DNA from: Parabacteroides goldsteinii
GTDB taxonomy: Bacteria; Bacteroidota; Bacteroidia; Bacteroidales; Tannerellaceae
Length of the DNA: 64,000 bases
Assembly (NCBI RefSeq): GCF_015550595.1
Contig: NZ_JADNBB010000017.1
Span: 62,001 to 126,000 of the forward strand
Direction: 5' to 3'
The translations under genes and the position numbers were made by a program. This document shows, one piece after another, positions 55,771-64,000 of the stretch (within the stretch, counting starts at the first letter, position 1; each line of letters starts with the position of its first letter). The notes beneath the pieces are model-generated. The model did no database searches, was not told the origin of the DNA, and saw only the letters and a program-made list of their open reading frames with translations.

Positions 55771-57708
55771 CTATCGCTGTTCGTTATCGGACACTGTGTT
55801 CGTTTTCGTGAGGCTTAAAATACCGTCTTCCAGAGAAAATCGCTCATCATGTTCGGAAAGAAACCGGATAGCCGTTATGATTTTATCTGCCGGGAAAGAG
55901 AACTCTTCCGGCAGCTTTTTTACTTCCTGTGGGCCATTGTCTTCCAGTGTTTTCAATAAAGCCTCCCGTATGGTGTTGAATGTATGGTTGTTCAGTCCCG
56001 AGTCGTTTTTGGCCAGGCAGACATCACAGCAACCGCAATCGGAAGTGTCCTTTTCACCGAAGTAAGTGATCAGCATCCGGCTCCGGCAGATTCGGTTTTC
56101 CTCTATGTAATCTATTACCCGATTCATCCGGTTTTCGAAACGTTCTTTACGCTCTTCATAGGCCGAGCGCGGGATGGAGAGGTATTTGATCTCCTCCCTT
56201 GTCCGGGTATAGATGATGAGCGGTGTCTTTTTATGTGGAATATAATTGACGATCCTGTATTTGGAAAGTCCGATCAATACGTCATATATCTCTTGCTGGC
56301 TCAGTCCGGTTCGGGTGGAAATCAGCCCTTCATTAATATATACATAATCGGAAAACAGTCCGGTATAAGAACGGAGGATGCATTGGATCACCTCGTCTGT
56401 CTTTCTATCCTGGTGCAGATACTTGTAAAGTTCGTCGCGCGTGGCGGTGAATACCAGGCGGGAAGCATTGTCCTGTTCTTCCGTATATTCTATATAACCG
56501 GCCAGCTCCAGTATTTTCAGCGCATGATGAGCTTGCAAATGTGAAAACTTGTAAGCTGAACAAAAATCGATCAGTGAGAAATCATGTACTGTATCGAGTC
56601 CGAATCCGACAGCAATCTGGTAATAATTGCCCAATGCATCGTATACCCGGCTGATAAACTCCCTGTCCGGATATTCGTCGGCCAGTCGTTTTTTTAGCTT
56701 TGTAGTGTCCGTATTCGAACATAAGGCAACAGCATAGGCTCGTTGTTCATCGCGCCCGGCGCGTCCGGCTTCCTGATAGTATTCTTCCAGTGATCCGGGC
56801 ATATCCAGATGGACAACCAGGCGTACGTCCGGTTTGTCGATCCCCATACCGAAAGCATTGGTGGATACGATGACACGGCACTCGTTATTTTTCCAGCGGC
56901 TTTGTCGGAGATTCTTCTCATCACGGTTGAGCCCGGCATGGAAAAAGTCAGCCGATATACCGGCTTCCCGCAGTAGGGTCGCAACCTCTTTGGTCCGTTT
57001 CCTGTTGCGTACGTAGACAATGGCACTTCCCGGAACTTTTCCCAGTATGTGAGCCAGCGAGTTTATCTTATCTTCCGTGCGCCGTACGATATAGGAAAGG
57101 TTCTTCCGTACGAAACTTTTCCGGAAGACATTCTTTTCATTGAAGTGCAACCGTTCCTGTATGTCATTGACTACTTCAGGTGTTGCCGTAGCCGTAAGTG
57201 CCAATACTGGTATATCGGGTAGTTGTTCGCGGATGTCGGCTATCTTCATGTAAGAAGGACGGAAGTCGTATCCCCATTGAGAGATACAGTGACTTTCGTC
57301 GATAACCAGCAGGCAAACATTCATCGCTTGCAGTTTATTTATAAATATCTCGGTCGCTAAACGCTCAGGCGATACATACAGGAATTTATAATTACCGAAA
57401 ATGCAATTTTCCAATTGGGCGATTATTTCCTGACGGGTCATACCCGAATATACGGCAGTGGCTTTGATGCCCAGGCGGCGCAGGTTATCCACCTGGTCTT
57501 TCATCAGGGCGATCAGTGGGGTTACGACAATGCATATCCCTTCCATGGCCAATGCCGGCACCTGGAAGGTAATCGATTTACCTCCACCGGTCGGCATTAG
57601 CCCCAGTGTATCTTTTCCCTCACAAACAGAGTGTATTATGTCCTCCTGGAGAGGACGAAAAGCAGGGTATCCCCAGTACTTCTCTAATATCTTATGGTAG
57701 ACGTCCAC
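55771..57708 (-). CDS. recQ: RecQ family ATP-dependent DNA helicase
   Basis: A 645-aa helicase. Walker A is GLMPTGGGKSITFQ (about 33-46), the DExH box is LVIDESHCISQWGYDFRPSY, motif VI is QEAGRAGRDEQRAYA, and the zinc-binding RQC domain includes CRSRMLITYF and CGCCDVC. The C-terminal HRDC domain of E. coli RecQ is not recognisable; instead a short winged-helix-like stretch ends the protein. It unwinds DNA 3' to 5' in repair and recombination. It lies 9 bp after recJ on the same strand, so the two repair enzymes are coexpressed. Confidence 0.95.
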   Translation of the reverse strand: MDVYHKILEKYWGYPAFRPLQEDIIHSVCEGKDTLGLMPTGGGKSITFQVPALAMEGICIVVTPLIALMKDQVDNLRRLGIKATAVYSGMTRQEIIAQLENCIFGNYKFLYVSPERLATEIFINKLQAMNVCLLVIDESHCISQWGYDFRPSYMKIADIREQLPDIPVLALTATATPEVVNDIQERLHFNEKNVFRKSFVRKNLSYIVRRTEDKINSLAHILGKVPGSAIVYVRNRKRTKEVATLLREAGISADFFHAGLNRDEKNLRQSRWKNNECRVIVSTNAFGMGIDKPDVRLVVHLDMPGSLEEYYQEAGRAGRDEQRAYAVALCSNTDTTKLKKRLADEYPDREFISRVYDALGNYYQIAVGFGLDTVHDFSLIDFCSAYKFSHLQAHHALKILELAGYIEYTEEQDNASRLVFTATRDELYKYLHQDRKTDEVIQCILRSYTGLFSDYVYINEGLISTRTGLSQQEIYDVLIGLSKYRIVNYIPHKKTPLIIYTRTREEIKYLSIPRSAYEERKERFENRMNRVIDYIEENRICRSRMLITYFGEKDTSDCGCCDVCLAKNDSGLNNHTFNTIREALLKTLEDNGPQEVKKLPEEFSFPADKIITAIRFLSEHDERFSLEDGILSLTKTNTVSDNEQR

Positions 57709-57717
57709 CGGTTTCCT

Positions 57718-59442
57718 TCATATGTCATCGACCTTTATGTCTTTAACCATGAGTTGTAAGGTCGTGTTCCCGTTATACGTATTTTCTTCGATGGTATAGC
57801 AAATATTAAAAGGTTTCATCCCCTTAATATGCTTACTGTGTTCATGCATCCCGAAAGCGATACCGTGAATCGGTGTATTCGATTTGTCGTCTATCAGTTC
57901 CAGTTTGATATGTTCCAGTTCTTTACCTACCAGCTTGCTTGTGCCGTAATCTTTGACGTTCAGTGAGCAGAACACCGGTTTCTGGTTGTCGGGTCCAAAA
58001 GGGTTCATCCGTTTGAGCTCACCCATGAATTTGGTATTGATCTCTTTCAGGTCGAGTACGGCATCGATGTCGATCTGCGGTGTCATCTGTTCCGGGATGA
58101 TTTCGTCTGCAGCGAGTTTTAGGAAACGATCGGTGAAAGCTTCCAGGTTTTCCTCTTTCAGGGAAAGGCCGGCAGCATAGGTATGTCCTCCGAAGTTTTC
58201 CAACAGGTCGCGACAGTTCTCTATCGCCTTGTATATATCGAAGCCGGTAACCGAGCGGGCAGAACCGGTAATCAGTTCGGACGATTTGGTCAGTACGACT
58301 GCCGGGCGGTAATACTTTTCAGTCAGGCGGGAGGCAACAATACCGATAACTCCTTTATGCCAGCCCGGATTGTAGACTACGATTGCCTTCCGGTCTTCCA
58401 TATTGGCGAATTCATCGATGATGGCGTTGGCCTCGTCTGTTATTTTTTTGTCCAGTTCACGGCGTTCGTCGTTATACTGGTTGATATTTTCGCTCTTTTC
58501 GCGGGCCGATTCGACATCTTTGGCCAGTAGCAGGTCTACTGCTTCCTTTCCATTCATCATACGCCCGGATGCATTGATACGGGGACCGATCTTAAATACG
58601 ATATCACTGATGGTGATATCTTTTCCGGTCAGTCCGCAGATATCTATGATCCCTTTCAACCCCAGGCTGGGATTGCTGTTTAGTTGCTTCAGTCCGTAGT
58701 AAGCCAGAATACGGTTTTCTCCTGTAATAGGCACGATATCGGAAGCGATGCTGACAGCTGTCAGTTCAAGCAATTTTTCCAATTCTGAGAAGGGGAAATT
58801 ATTGCTTTTGGCAAAAGCCTGCATAAACTTAAAGCCGACCCCGCAGCCCGATAAATGTTCGTAGGGATAGATAGAATCTACCCGCTTGGCATCCAGTACA
58901 GCTACCGCGTCCGGAAGCGTATCGTCCGGCATATGGTGATCGCAAATGATAAAGTCGATGCCTTTTTCTTTGGCATACTCTATCTTTTCGATTGCTTTGA
59001 TTCCGCAGTCGAGTGAGATAATTAAGGTTACGCCGTTTTCATACGCGTAATTGATCCCCTTGTAGGAAATACCGTACCCTTCGTCGTAACGATCCGGGAT
59101 GTAATAATCCAGAGTCGAAGAGTAGGGTCTTAAATATTTGAACACAAGCGAAACGGCAGTCGTTCCGTCTACATCGTAATCACCGTAAACCAGAATTTTT
59201 TCTTTATTCCCAAGAGCCCTGTTCAACCGTTTTACTGCTTTTTCCATATCCGGCATCAGAAATGGATCATGTAGGTCGTTGAGATTGGGTTTAAAGAACT
59301 TTCTTGCCTCTTCTGCCGTGGTAATCCCTCTCTGAACAAGCAGGAGACAGATAATGGGACTGAAACCGATCTCAGCCGCCAGCGTATCTCTCTTACGTAA
59401 TTCTTCTTCTGTCGGGGTTTGAAAATTCCATTTGTTAGTCAT
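57718..59442 (-). CDS. recJ: Single-stranded-DNA exonuclease RecJ
   Basis: A 574-aa nuclease of the DHH family. VYGDYDVDGTTAVSLVFKYL, SLDCGIKAIEKIEYA, FIICDHHMPDD and SGCGVGFKF are motifs I-IV, and GRMMNGKEAVDLLL with GFDIYKAIENC and GGHTYAAGLSL belong to the DHHA1 part. It degrades ssDNA 5' to 3' and works with RecQ, whose gene follows. Upstream lies the array of four 22-bp-spaced palindromes. Length is as usual for the family. Confidence 0.96.
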   Translation of the reverse strand: MTNKWNFQTPTEEELRKRDTLAAEIGFSPIICLLLVQRGITTAEEARKFFKPNLNDLHDPFLMPDMEKAVKRLNRALGNKEKILVYGDYDVDGTTAVSLVFKYLRPYSSTLDYYIPDRYDEGYGISYKGINYAYENGVTLIISLDCGIKAIEKIEYAKEKGIDFIICDHHMPDDTLPDAVAVLDAKRVDSIYPYEHLSGCGVGFKFMQAFAKSNNFPFSELEKLLELTAVSIASDIVPITGENRILAYYGLKQLNSNPSLGLKGIIDICGLTGKDITISDIVFKIGPRINASGRMMNGKEAVDLLLAKDVESAREKSENINQYNDERRELDKKITDEANAIIDEFANMEDRKAIVVYNPGWHKGVIGIVASRLTEKYYRPAVVLTKSSELITGSARSVTGFDIYKAIENCRDLLENFGGHTYAAGLSLKEENLEAFTDRFLKLAADEIIPEQMTPQIDIDAVLDLKEINTKFMGELKRMNPFGPDNQKPVFCSLNVKDYGTSKLVGKELEHIKLELIDDKSNTPIHGIAFGMHEHSKHIKGMKPFNICYTIEENTYNGNTTLQLMVKDIKVDDI

Positions 59443-59518
59443 TATATATTATTTTTTCTTTTTTATCTTTCCACACAGCCTTGCAGCTGTTCATTGCTCT
59501 TCCTTGTTTGAGATAAAA

Positions 59519-59602
59519 GTTTCACTCGGATGAAACAAAAGTTTCTTAGGTATGAAACATTCGTTTCACTTAAGAGAAACTAATGTTTCCCCATAGTGAA
59601 AC
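59519..59602. repeat. Four 18-bp palindromes with exact 22-bp period
   Basis: The units are GTTTCACTCGGATGAAAC (59519), GTTTCTTAGGTATGAAAC (59541), GTTTCACTTAAGAGAAAC (59563) and GTTTCCCCATAGTGAAAC (59585). The consensus is GTTTC-N8-GAAAC with spacers of 4 nt. Only the arms are conserved, not the centres, as expected for protein-binding sites on one face of the helix. The array sits in the 342-bp gap between divergent recJ and tsaC. Confidence 0.9.
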
Positions 59603-59756
59603 AAAGATCTGTGTTGCTGTCTCATTCATCTCTTCCGGAAGTTTTCTTTATTTTCCTTTCAACCCGTAAAATTAGGAATTTAAAATGGATAATAGCAATA
59701 GCTCAGGGAAAATAGTTTTTTTGTTATTATTTTTTTATAAGTACACGAATCATTTG

Positions 59757-59764
59757 TACATTTG
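59757..59764 (+). promoter_or_regulatory. -7 box of the tsaC operon
   Basis: TACATTTG fits the -7 consensus 20 bp before the start codon. No clear -33 TTG lies at the right spacing, so this is a partial promoter match. It would leave a leader of only about 14 nt. Confidence 0.4.
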
Positions 59765-59784
59765 TCACAATATTATAAAAAACA

Positions 59785-60345
59785 ATGACGGAAGATATTA
59801 AAAAGGCCTGCGAAGTAATGCAGGAAGGCGGTATAATACTCTATCCCACAGATACAATTTGGGGAATAGGTTGCGATGCAACGAATGAAGAAGCTGTGCA
59901 ACGTGTGTATGAGTTAAAGAGAAGAGCAGACAATAAGGCCATGCTGGTCTTGTTGGATAGTACTGCAAAACTCGAAATGTATGTATCGGATGTTCCCGAT
60001 GTTGCATGGGATTTGATCGAAGTGGCAGACAAGCCGCTGACCATTATCTACTCCAATGCAAAAAATCTGGCAAAAAACCTGTTGGCTGACGATGGAAGCG
60101 TGGGTATTCGTATTTCGAATGAAGAATTTTCGCGTAAACTGTGCGAACGTTTCCGTAAACCGTTGGTGTCGACATCTGCCAATGTGAGCGGTGAACTTTC
60201 ACCGGCTAATTTCTCGGAAATATCGGATGTAATCAAAAACGGAGTAGATTATATTGTTGGCTATCGTCAGGATGATATGAGCAAGGCACAACCATCAAAT
60301 ATTATAAAACTTGGTGCCGGAGGTCTTATTCAGGTTATCAGATAA
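59785..60345 (+). CDS. tsaC: L-threonylcarbamoyladenylate synthase (Sua5/YrdC/TsaC)
   Basis: A 186-aa single-domain enzyme of the YrdC type. GGIILYPTDTIWGIGCDATN is the N-terminal block, VYELKRRADNKAMLVLL the positively charged site, and PLVSTSANVSGE the third. It makes threonylcarbamoyl-AMP for the t6A modification of tRNAs reading ANN codons. The length fits TsaC rather than the longer Sua5. It is first of an operon with sugar transferase, ClC and fmt genes spaced 2, 1 and 3 bp apart. Confidence 0.94.
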   Translation: MTEDIKKACEVMQEGGIILYPTDTIWGIGCDATNEEAVQRVYELKRRADNKAMLVLLDSTAKLEMYVSDVPDVAWDLIEVADKPLTIIYSNAKNLAKNLLADDGSVGIRISNEEFSRKLCERFRKPLVSTSANVSGELSPANFSEISDVIKNGVDYIVGYRQDDMSKAQPSNIIKLGAGGLIQVIR

Positions 60346-60347
60346 GA

Positions 60348-61748
60348 ATGAAGAAAAGTAGGCAGGCAGGAAAATACATATTATCAGATTTTATCTCTGC
60401 ATCTGTAGCCTGGTTTTTATTTAACTGGCTGCGATATAAGGAAGTGGCTATTTATGAGGGGGCCGGTTCTTTCAGTAATTATCTGGCTTATATGCAGGTA
60501 TTGAAAGGGCAGTTTCTGATCCCTTTCTTCTGGTTGACTCTGTACTATTTTTCGGGTTATTACAATAAACCGTTCGGAAAGTCGAGGTTGACCGAGTTGT
60601 TTTCAACTTTTGTCACTTCTTTGATCGGAGTTGTTCTGATTTTTTTTATCGTAGTATTGAACGATCTGCCTCGTTCGTTTCATATTTACTACGAACTCTT
60701 TTTTGTATTATTCGGTTTACAGTTCGTATTGACCTATATCCTGCGTCTGTCTATCACACTTGCGGGCCTGCGGAAAATAAAAAGCAGGGAAGGGGCAATG
60801 AATGTATTGATTATCGGAGCAGGGAAGAAGGCATGTAGTATTGCTAAAGATCTTTATCGGATGGGATATAATATTTCCGGTTTTATACCGGAAGATCCGG
60901 TAACTCCGGTAGAGGTGGATCAAAAAGAAGTGCTGGGATCTTTGGACGATTTACCGATGATTGTTGCAGAAAAGAGGATCGATGAACTGGTGCTTGCCGC
61001 AGAAACGGATGATAATAAAAAATTGTTGAATATACTCTATTCGCTTTATCTTTATAAGTTACCGATCAAAGTCCTGGCCGATAAGTTAAGTATGCTCTCA
61101 CAGGTAAAGATAAAGACGATTCGTGGCATTCCTTTGGTGAATGTGACAGATAACAATTTCTCGCAGGTAGAAAAGAATATCAAGCTGTTTATGGATAAAG
61201 CCATATCTGCTTTGGTTCTTTTCCTGTTCTCACCGATGTATTTTTATATTGCATATCGGGTGAAGAAGGATTCTCCGGGACCGGTCTTTTTCCGTCAGGA
61301 ACGGATCGGATATATGGGAAAACCCTTTATGATCTATAAGTTCCGGACGATGTATGTGGGGGCCGAAGATAAAGGTCCGTTGCTATCGTCCGAAAATGAT
61401 GAACGTATTACTCCGTTCGGGCATATTATGCGGAAGTACCGGCTGGATGAATTTCCCCAGTTCTGGAATGTGCTGAAAGGGGATATGTCGGTAGTAGGAC
61501 CGCGACCGGAGCGGAAATATTTTATTGATCAGATAGTAAAAGTTGCGCCTTACTATTATTTACTGCATAACGTACGCCCCGGTATCACTTCCCTGGGGAT
61601 GGTAAAATATGGGTATGCCAGTGATGTGGATAAGATGATCGAGCGCATGAAATATGATGTTTTATATTACGAAAATATGTCGTTACTGCTGGATATAACA
61701 ATATTGATCTACACAGTAAAGACAGTGTTTACAGGTAAAGGTATTTAA
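60348..61748 (+). CDS. Polyprenyl-phosphate sugar-1-phosphate transferase (WcaJ/WbaP type)
   Basis: A 466-aa inner-membrane protein. Four hydrophobic N-terminal helices come first (to about residue 140). A nucleotide-fold region follows (NVLIIGAGKKACSIAKDLYRMGY, about 150-235), then one helix near 285-305 and the catalytic bacterial sugar transferase domain. That domain has KKDSPGPVFFRQERIGYMG (shortened), FRTMYVGAED, RKYRLDEFPQFWNVLKGDMS and VGPRPERKYF. It starts exopolysaccharide or capsule repeat synthesis. No other glycan genes adjoin within the window. Confidence 0.92.
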   Translation: MKKSRQAGKYILSDFISASVAWFLFNWLRYKEVAIYEGAGSFSNYLAYMQVLKGQFLIPFFWLTLYYFSGYYNKPFGKSRLTELFSTFVTSLIGVVLIFFIVVLNDLPRSFHIYYELFFVLFGLQFVLTYILRLSITLAGLRKIKSREGAMNVLIIGAGKKACSIAKDLYRMGYNISGFIPEDPVTPVEVDQKEVLGSLDDLPMIVAEKRIDELVLAAETDDNKKLLNILYSLYLYKLPIKVLADKLSMLSQVKIKTIRGIPLVNVTDNNFSQVEKNIKLFMDKAISALVLFLFSPMYFYIAYRVKKDSPGPVFFRQERIGYMGKPFMIYKFRTMYVGAEDKGPLLSSENDERITPFGHIMRKYRLDEFPQFWNVLKGDMSVVGPRPERKYFIDQIVKVAPYYYLLHNVRPGITSLGMVKYGYASDVDKMIERMKYDVLYYENMSLLLDITILIYTVKTVFTGKGI

Positions 61749-61749
61749 A

Positions 61750-63534
61750 ATGGCAAAAGAAGGTTTATTTTACAGGTTTCTGTTGTGGCGTGATAAGCAT
61801 ATAAAAGAGAAACATTTTATTCTGGTGATCAGTTTTCTGGTCGGTATATGTACGGCGGCGTCTGCTATCATACTGAAACAGTTGATTCATCTGATACAGC
61901 ATATCCTTACCGGGAATTTTGATGCCAGTGGGGTGAACTACCTGTATCTGCTTTACCCGGTAATTGGTATCCTGCTGGCCGGATTGTTCGTTAAGTATAT
62001 TGTACGTGATGATATCAGTCATGGGGTAACCAAGATCCTTTATGCTATTTCACAGCGTAAGAGCCGGATCAAACCGCATAATACCTGGACATCCATTGTC
62101 GCCAGTTCCGTGACTATCGGATTCGGTGGATCGGTAGGAGCAGAGGCCCCGATCGTTTTGACCGGAGCGGCTATCGGTTCCAATCTGGGGCGTTTGTTCC
62201 GTATGGAGCAGAAAACCTTAATGCTGTTGGTCGGCTGTGGGGCGGCAGGTGCGATTGCCGGTATTTTTAAGGCACCTATTGCCGGACTGGTTTTTGTGAT
62301 CGAAGTATTATTGCTCGACCTGACCATGACCTCTGTATTGCCTTTATTGATTTCGTCGGTGACGGCAGCAACTGTTTCCTATATTTTTACAGGAACGGAA
62401 GCTATGTTTAAATTTTCTCAGACCGAGGTTTTTGAGATAGAACGTATTCCGTACGTACTGTTGTTGGGCGTTTTTTGTGGTCTGGTATCCTTGTATTTTA
62501 CCCGTGTGATGAACCGGGTGGAAGGAATGTACCGGAAACTGGGTGTTTACTGGAAGAAGTTTCTGCTGGGAGGCGTGATGCTGAGTATCCTGATCTTCCT
62601 TTTCCCTCCGTTGTATGGTGAAGGTTACGATACGATCGGTTCTTTATTGAACGGACAGTTCTCGCATATTATGGATAAGAGTTTATTCTATGACCTGAAT
62701 GATAATTACTGGGGAATTATCGTATTCCTGTTCCTGATCCTGCTGACTAAAGTTTTTGCATCGAGTGCGACTAATGCCGGTGGCGGTTGTGGTGGTATTT
62801 TTGCACCTAGTTTGTATTTAGGCTGTATTTCAGGATTCCTGTTTGCTCATACCTCCAACTATTTCCCGTTTACGATGTATATTTCGGAAAAGAATTTTGC
62901 CCTGCTGGGCATGGCGGGGATCATGTCGGGAGTTATGCATGCACCGCTTACCGGGGTATTCCTGATTGCGGAACTTACCGGTGGATACGATCTTTTTCTT
63001 CCGTTAATGATCGTTTCCATCAGTTCATACCTGACAATTCTGATGTTCGAACCCCACAGTATCTACTCGATGCGTCTGGCTCAGAAAGGAGAATTGCTTA
63101 CACACCATAAAGACCGTGCCGTACTGACTTTGCTGAATACCGATAGTGTGATCGAGAAAGACTTCCAGACTGTATCACCGGAAATGTCGCTGGGCGATAT
63201 GGTTAAAGTAATTGCAAAGAGCGGACGAAATGCATTCCCGGTTATTGACGATAAAGGTGTTTTGTTGGGGATCGTGCAATTGGATAATATCCGCAACATT
63301 ATGTTCCGTCCTGAGTTATATAACAGGTTTCATGTATCTAAGTTTATGGTCTCGGCCCCGGCCAAGATACAGATAGGAACCCCGATGGAGCAGATTATGG
63401 GTATATTTGATGATACGAAAGCCTGGAATCTTCCCGTGGTGGATGAAGAAGGCCGTTATGTCGGATTTATGTCGAAGTCGAAGATATTTAATTCATACCG
63501 CGAAGTATTGGTAGAAAACTTTTCAGGAGATTAA
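61750..63534 (+). CDS. ClC-type chloride channel/antiporter with CBS domains
   Basis: A 594-aa protein. About 12 to 18 membrane helices carry the ClC signatures GGSVGAEAPIVLTGAAIGSN (the gating Glu is kept, which suggests H+/Cl- exchange) and GGCGGIFAPSLYLGC. Residues about 465-590 are two CBS domains (VIEKDFQTVSPEMSLGDMV and VSAPAKIQIGTPMEQIMGIF), which usually bind adenine nucleotides. The first selectivity motif near residue 30-60 (GSGIP in E. coli) was not obvious. It lies one base after the sugar transferase. Confidence 0.93.
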   Translation: MAKEGLFYRFLLWRDKHIKEKHFILVISFLVGICTAASAIILKQLIHLIQHILTGNFDASGVNYLYLLYPVIGILLAGLFVKYIVRDDISHGVTKILYAISQRKSRIKPHNTWTSIVASSVTIGFGGSVGAEAPIVLTGAAIGSNLGRLFRMEQKTLMLLVGCGAAGAIAGIFKAPIAGLVFVIEVLLLDLTMTSVLPLLISSVTAATVSYIFTGTEAMFKFSQTEVFEIERIPYVLLLGVFCGLVSLYFTRVMNRVEGMYRKLGVYWKKFLLGGVMLSILIFLFPPLYGEGYDTIGSLLNGQFSHIMDKSLFYDLNDNYWGIIVFLFLILLTKVFASSATNAGGGCGGIFAPSLYLGCISGFLFAHTSNYFPFTMYISEKNFALLGMAGIMSGVMHAPLTGVFLIAELTGGYDLFLPLMIVSISSYLTILMFEPHSIYSMRLAQKGELLTHHKDRAVLTLLNTDSVIEKDFQTVSPEMSLGDMVKVIAKSGRNAFPVIDDKGVLLGIVQLDNIRNIMFRPELYNRFHVSKFMVSAPAKIQIGTPMEQIMGIFDDTKAWNLPVVDEEGRYVGFMSKSKIFNSYREVLVENFSGD

Positions 63535-63537
63535 AAG

Positions 63538-64000
63538 ATGGAAAAAAAAGATTTACGGATTGTATATATGGGTACTCCCGACTTTGCCGTGGAGAGCCTG
63601 CGTGCCTTGGTTGAAGGTGGTTATAATGTAGTAGGAGTGATTACGATGCCGGATAAACCGGTTGGACGTCATGGCAGTGTTTTGCAGGCCAGCCCGGTAA
63701 AAGAATATGCTTTGTCGCAGAATCTCCCGGTGTTGCAGCCGGAGAAGTTGAAGGATGAAGCGTTTATTTCAGAACTGCGTGCGCTGAATGCCGATTTGCA
63801 GATAGTGGTTGCTTTTCGTATGTTGCCGGAAGTAGTGTGGGATATGCCACGTTTCGGAACATTCAATCTGCATGCATCTTTGTTACCACAATATCGTGGG
63901 GCTGCTCCGATCAATTGGGCTGTTATTAACGGGGATACTGAAACTGGGGTTACAACTTTCTTCCTTACTCATGAAATCGATACCGGAAAAATTATCCGTC
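63538..64000 (+). CDS. fmt: Methionyl-tRNA formyltransferase, N-terminal part
   Basis: The start ATG is 3 bp after the ClC stop. The visible 154 residues include RIVYMGTPDFAVESLRALV, VVGVITMPDKPVGRHG, the formyl-THF site FNLHASLLPQYRGAAPINW (Asn, His and later Asp are catalytic) and FFLTHEIDTGKIIR. It formylates initiator Met-tRNA using 10-formyl-THF, made by fhs elsewhere in the window. The C-terminal half is beyond the window edge; no defect is seen. Confidence 0.96.
   Translation, partial: MEKKDLRIVYMGTPDFAVESLRALVEGGYNVVGVITMPDKPVGRHGSVLQASPVKEYALSQNLPVLQPEKLKDEAFISELRALNADLQIVVAFRMLPEVVWDMPRFGTFNLHASLLPQYRGAAPINWAVINGDTETGVTTFFLTHEIDTGKIIR

Noticed and set aside
59519-59602. CRISPR-like array
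   Set aside because: The spacing is only 4 nt between 18-bp units and the centres vary rather than the spacers, so it fits operators, not a CRISPR array; no cas genes are near.

Overview
The window looks like a chromosomal segment of a gut Bacteroidales bacterium, most likely Parabacteroides or a close relative. That placement is an inference. It rests on Bacteroidetes-type promoters (TTG, 19-20 bp, TAnnTTTG), A-rich leaders with weak Shine-Dalgarno sites, remnants of proteins with a type IX-secretion-like C-terminal tail, and the fused cobalamin genes typical of this group. No rRNA, tRNA or CRISPR array was found.

Layout. (1) Positions 1-5350 are an accessory island, visibly richer in A+T than the rest. 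It has a tight set of a sigma-factor-like protein, a small unknown protein and an ImmA/IrrE metallopeptidase, followed by a large protein with a HEPN-type R-X4-H motif. Behind it lies a decayed group II intron reverse transcriptase. This is the best candidate for an undescribed system. (2) 5350-21350 holds ordinary small operons: a MarR-GNAT fusion with likely autoregulatory operators, a nitrilase/hydrolase pair, GNAT enzymes, metY with a divergent Lrp regulator, a CPBP protease, a MATE pump, pyruvate:quinone oxidoreductase, an esterase, formate-THF ligase, an orphan 151-aa protein and cobI. (3) 21350-37700 is a cobalamin locus with two cobalamin riboswitches. One precedes a plus-strand B12 importer (btuF-btuC-btuD-like). 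The other precedes a long minus-strand series: exported cobaltochelatase CbiK, TonB receptor, PepSY membrane protein, and four two-domain corrin-ring enzymes (CobJ-CbiC, CbiE-CbiT, CbiG-CobM, CobK-CbiD). (4) 37800-46470 is central metabolism: an aspartate:alanine exchanger with aspartate 4-decarboxylase, then aconitase, isocitrate dehydrogenase and citrate synthase, each set ending in a strong terminator. (5) 46480-47370 is a scrap yard with two broken genes and an inverted pair of GC-rich palindromes. (6) 47370-55700 holds an Hsp70-like protein, an outer-membrane barrel protein, a LytS/LytTR signalling operon in which one of two tandem kinases has lost its catalytic histidine, a GtrA protein and two FtsX-type permeases. 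(7) 55770-64000 holds recQ and recJ, four palindromes repeated every 22 bp, and a plus-strand operon of tsaC, a sugar transferase, a ClC channel and fmt (cut by the window end).

How the genes work together. The cobalamin block imports B12 through the inner membrane and builds the corrin ring, both under B12 feedback. The TonB, PepSY and exported chelatase genes suggest cobalt or tetrapyrrole handling in the envelope, controlled by the same signal. The aspartate pair probably forms a proton-motive decarboxylation cycle. The acn-icd-gltA set makes 2-oxoglutarate from oxaloacetate and acetyl-CoA.
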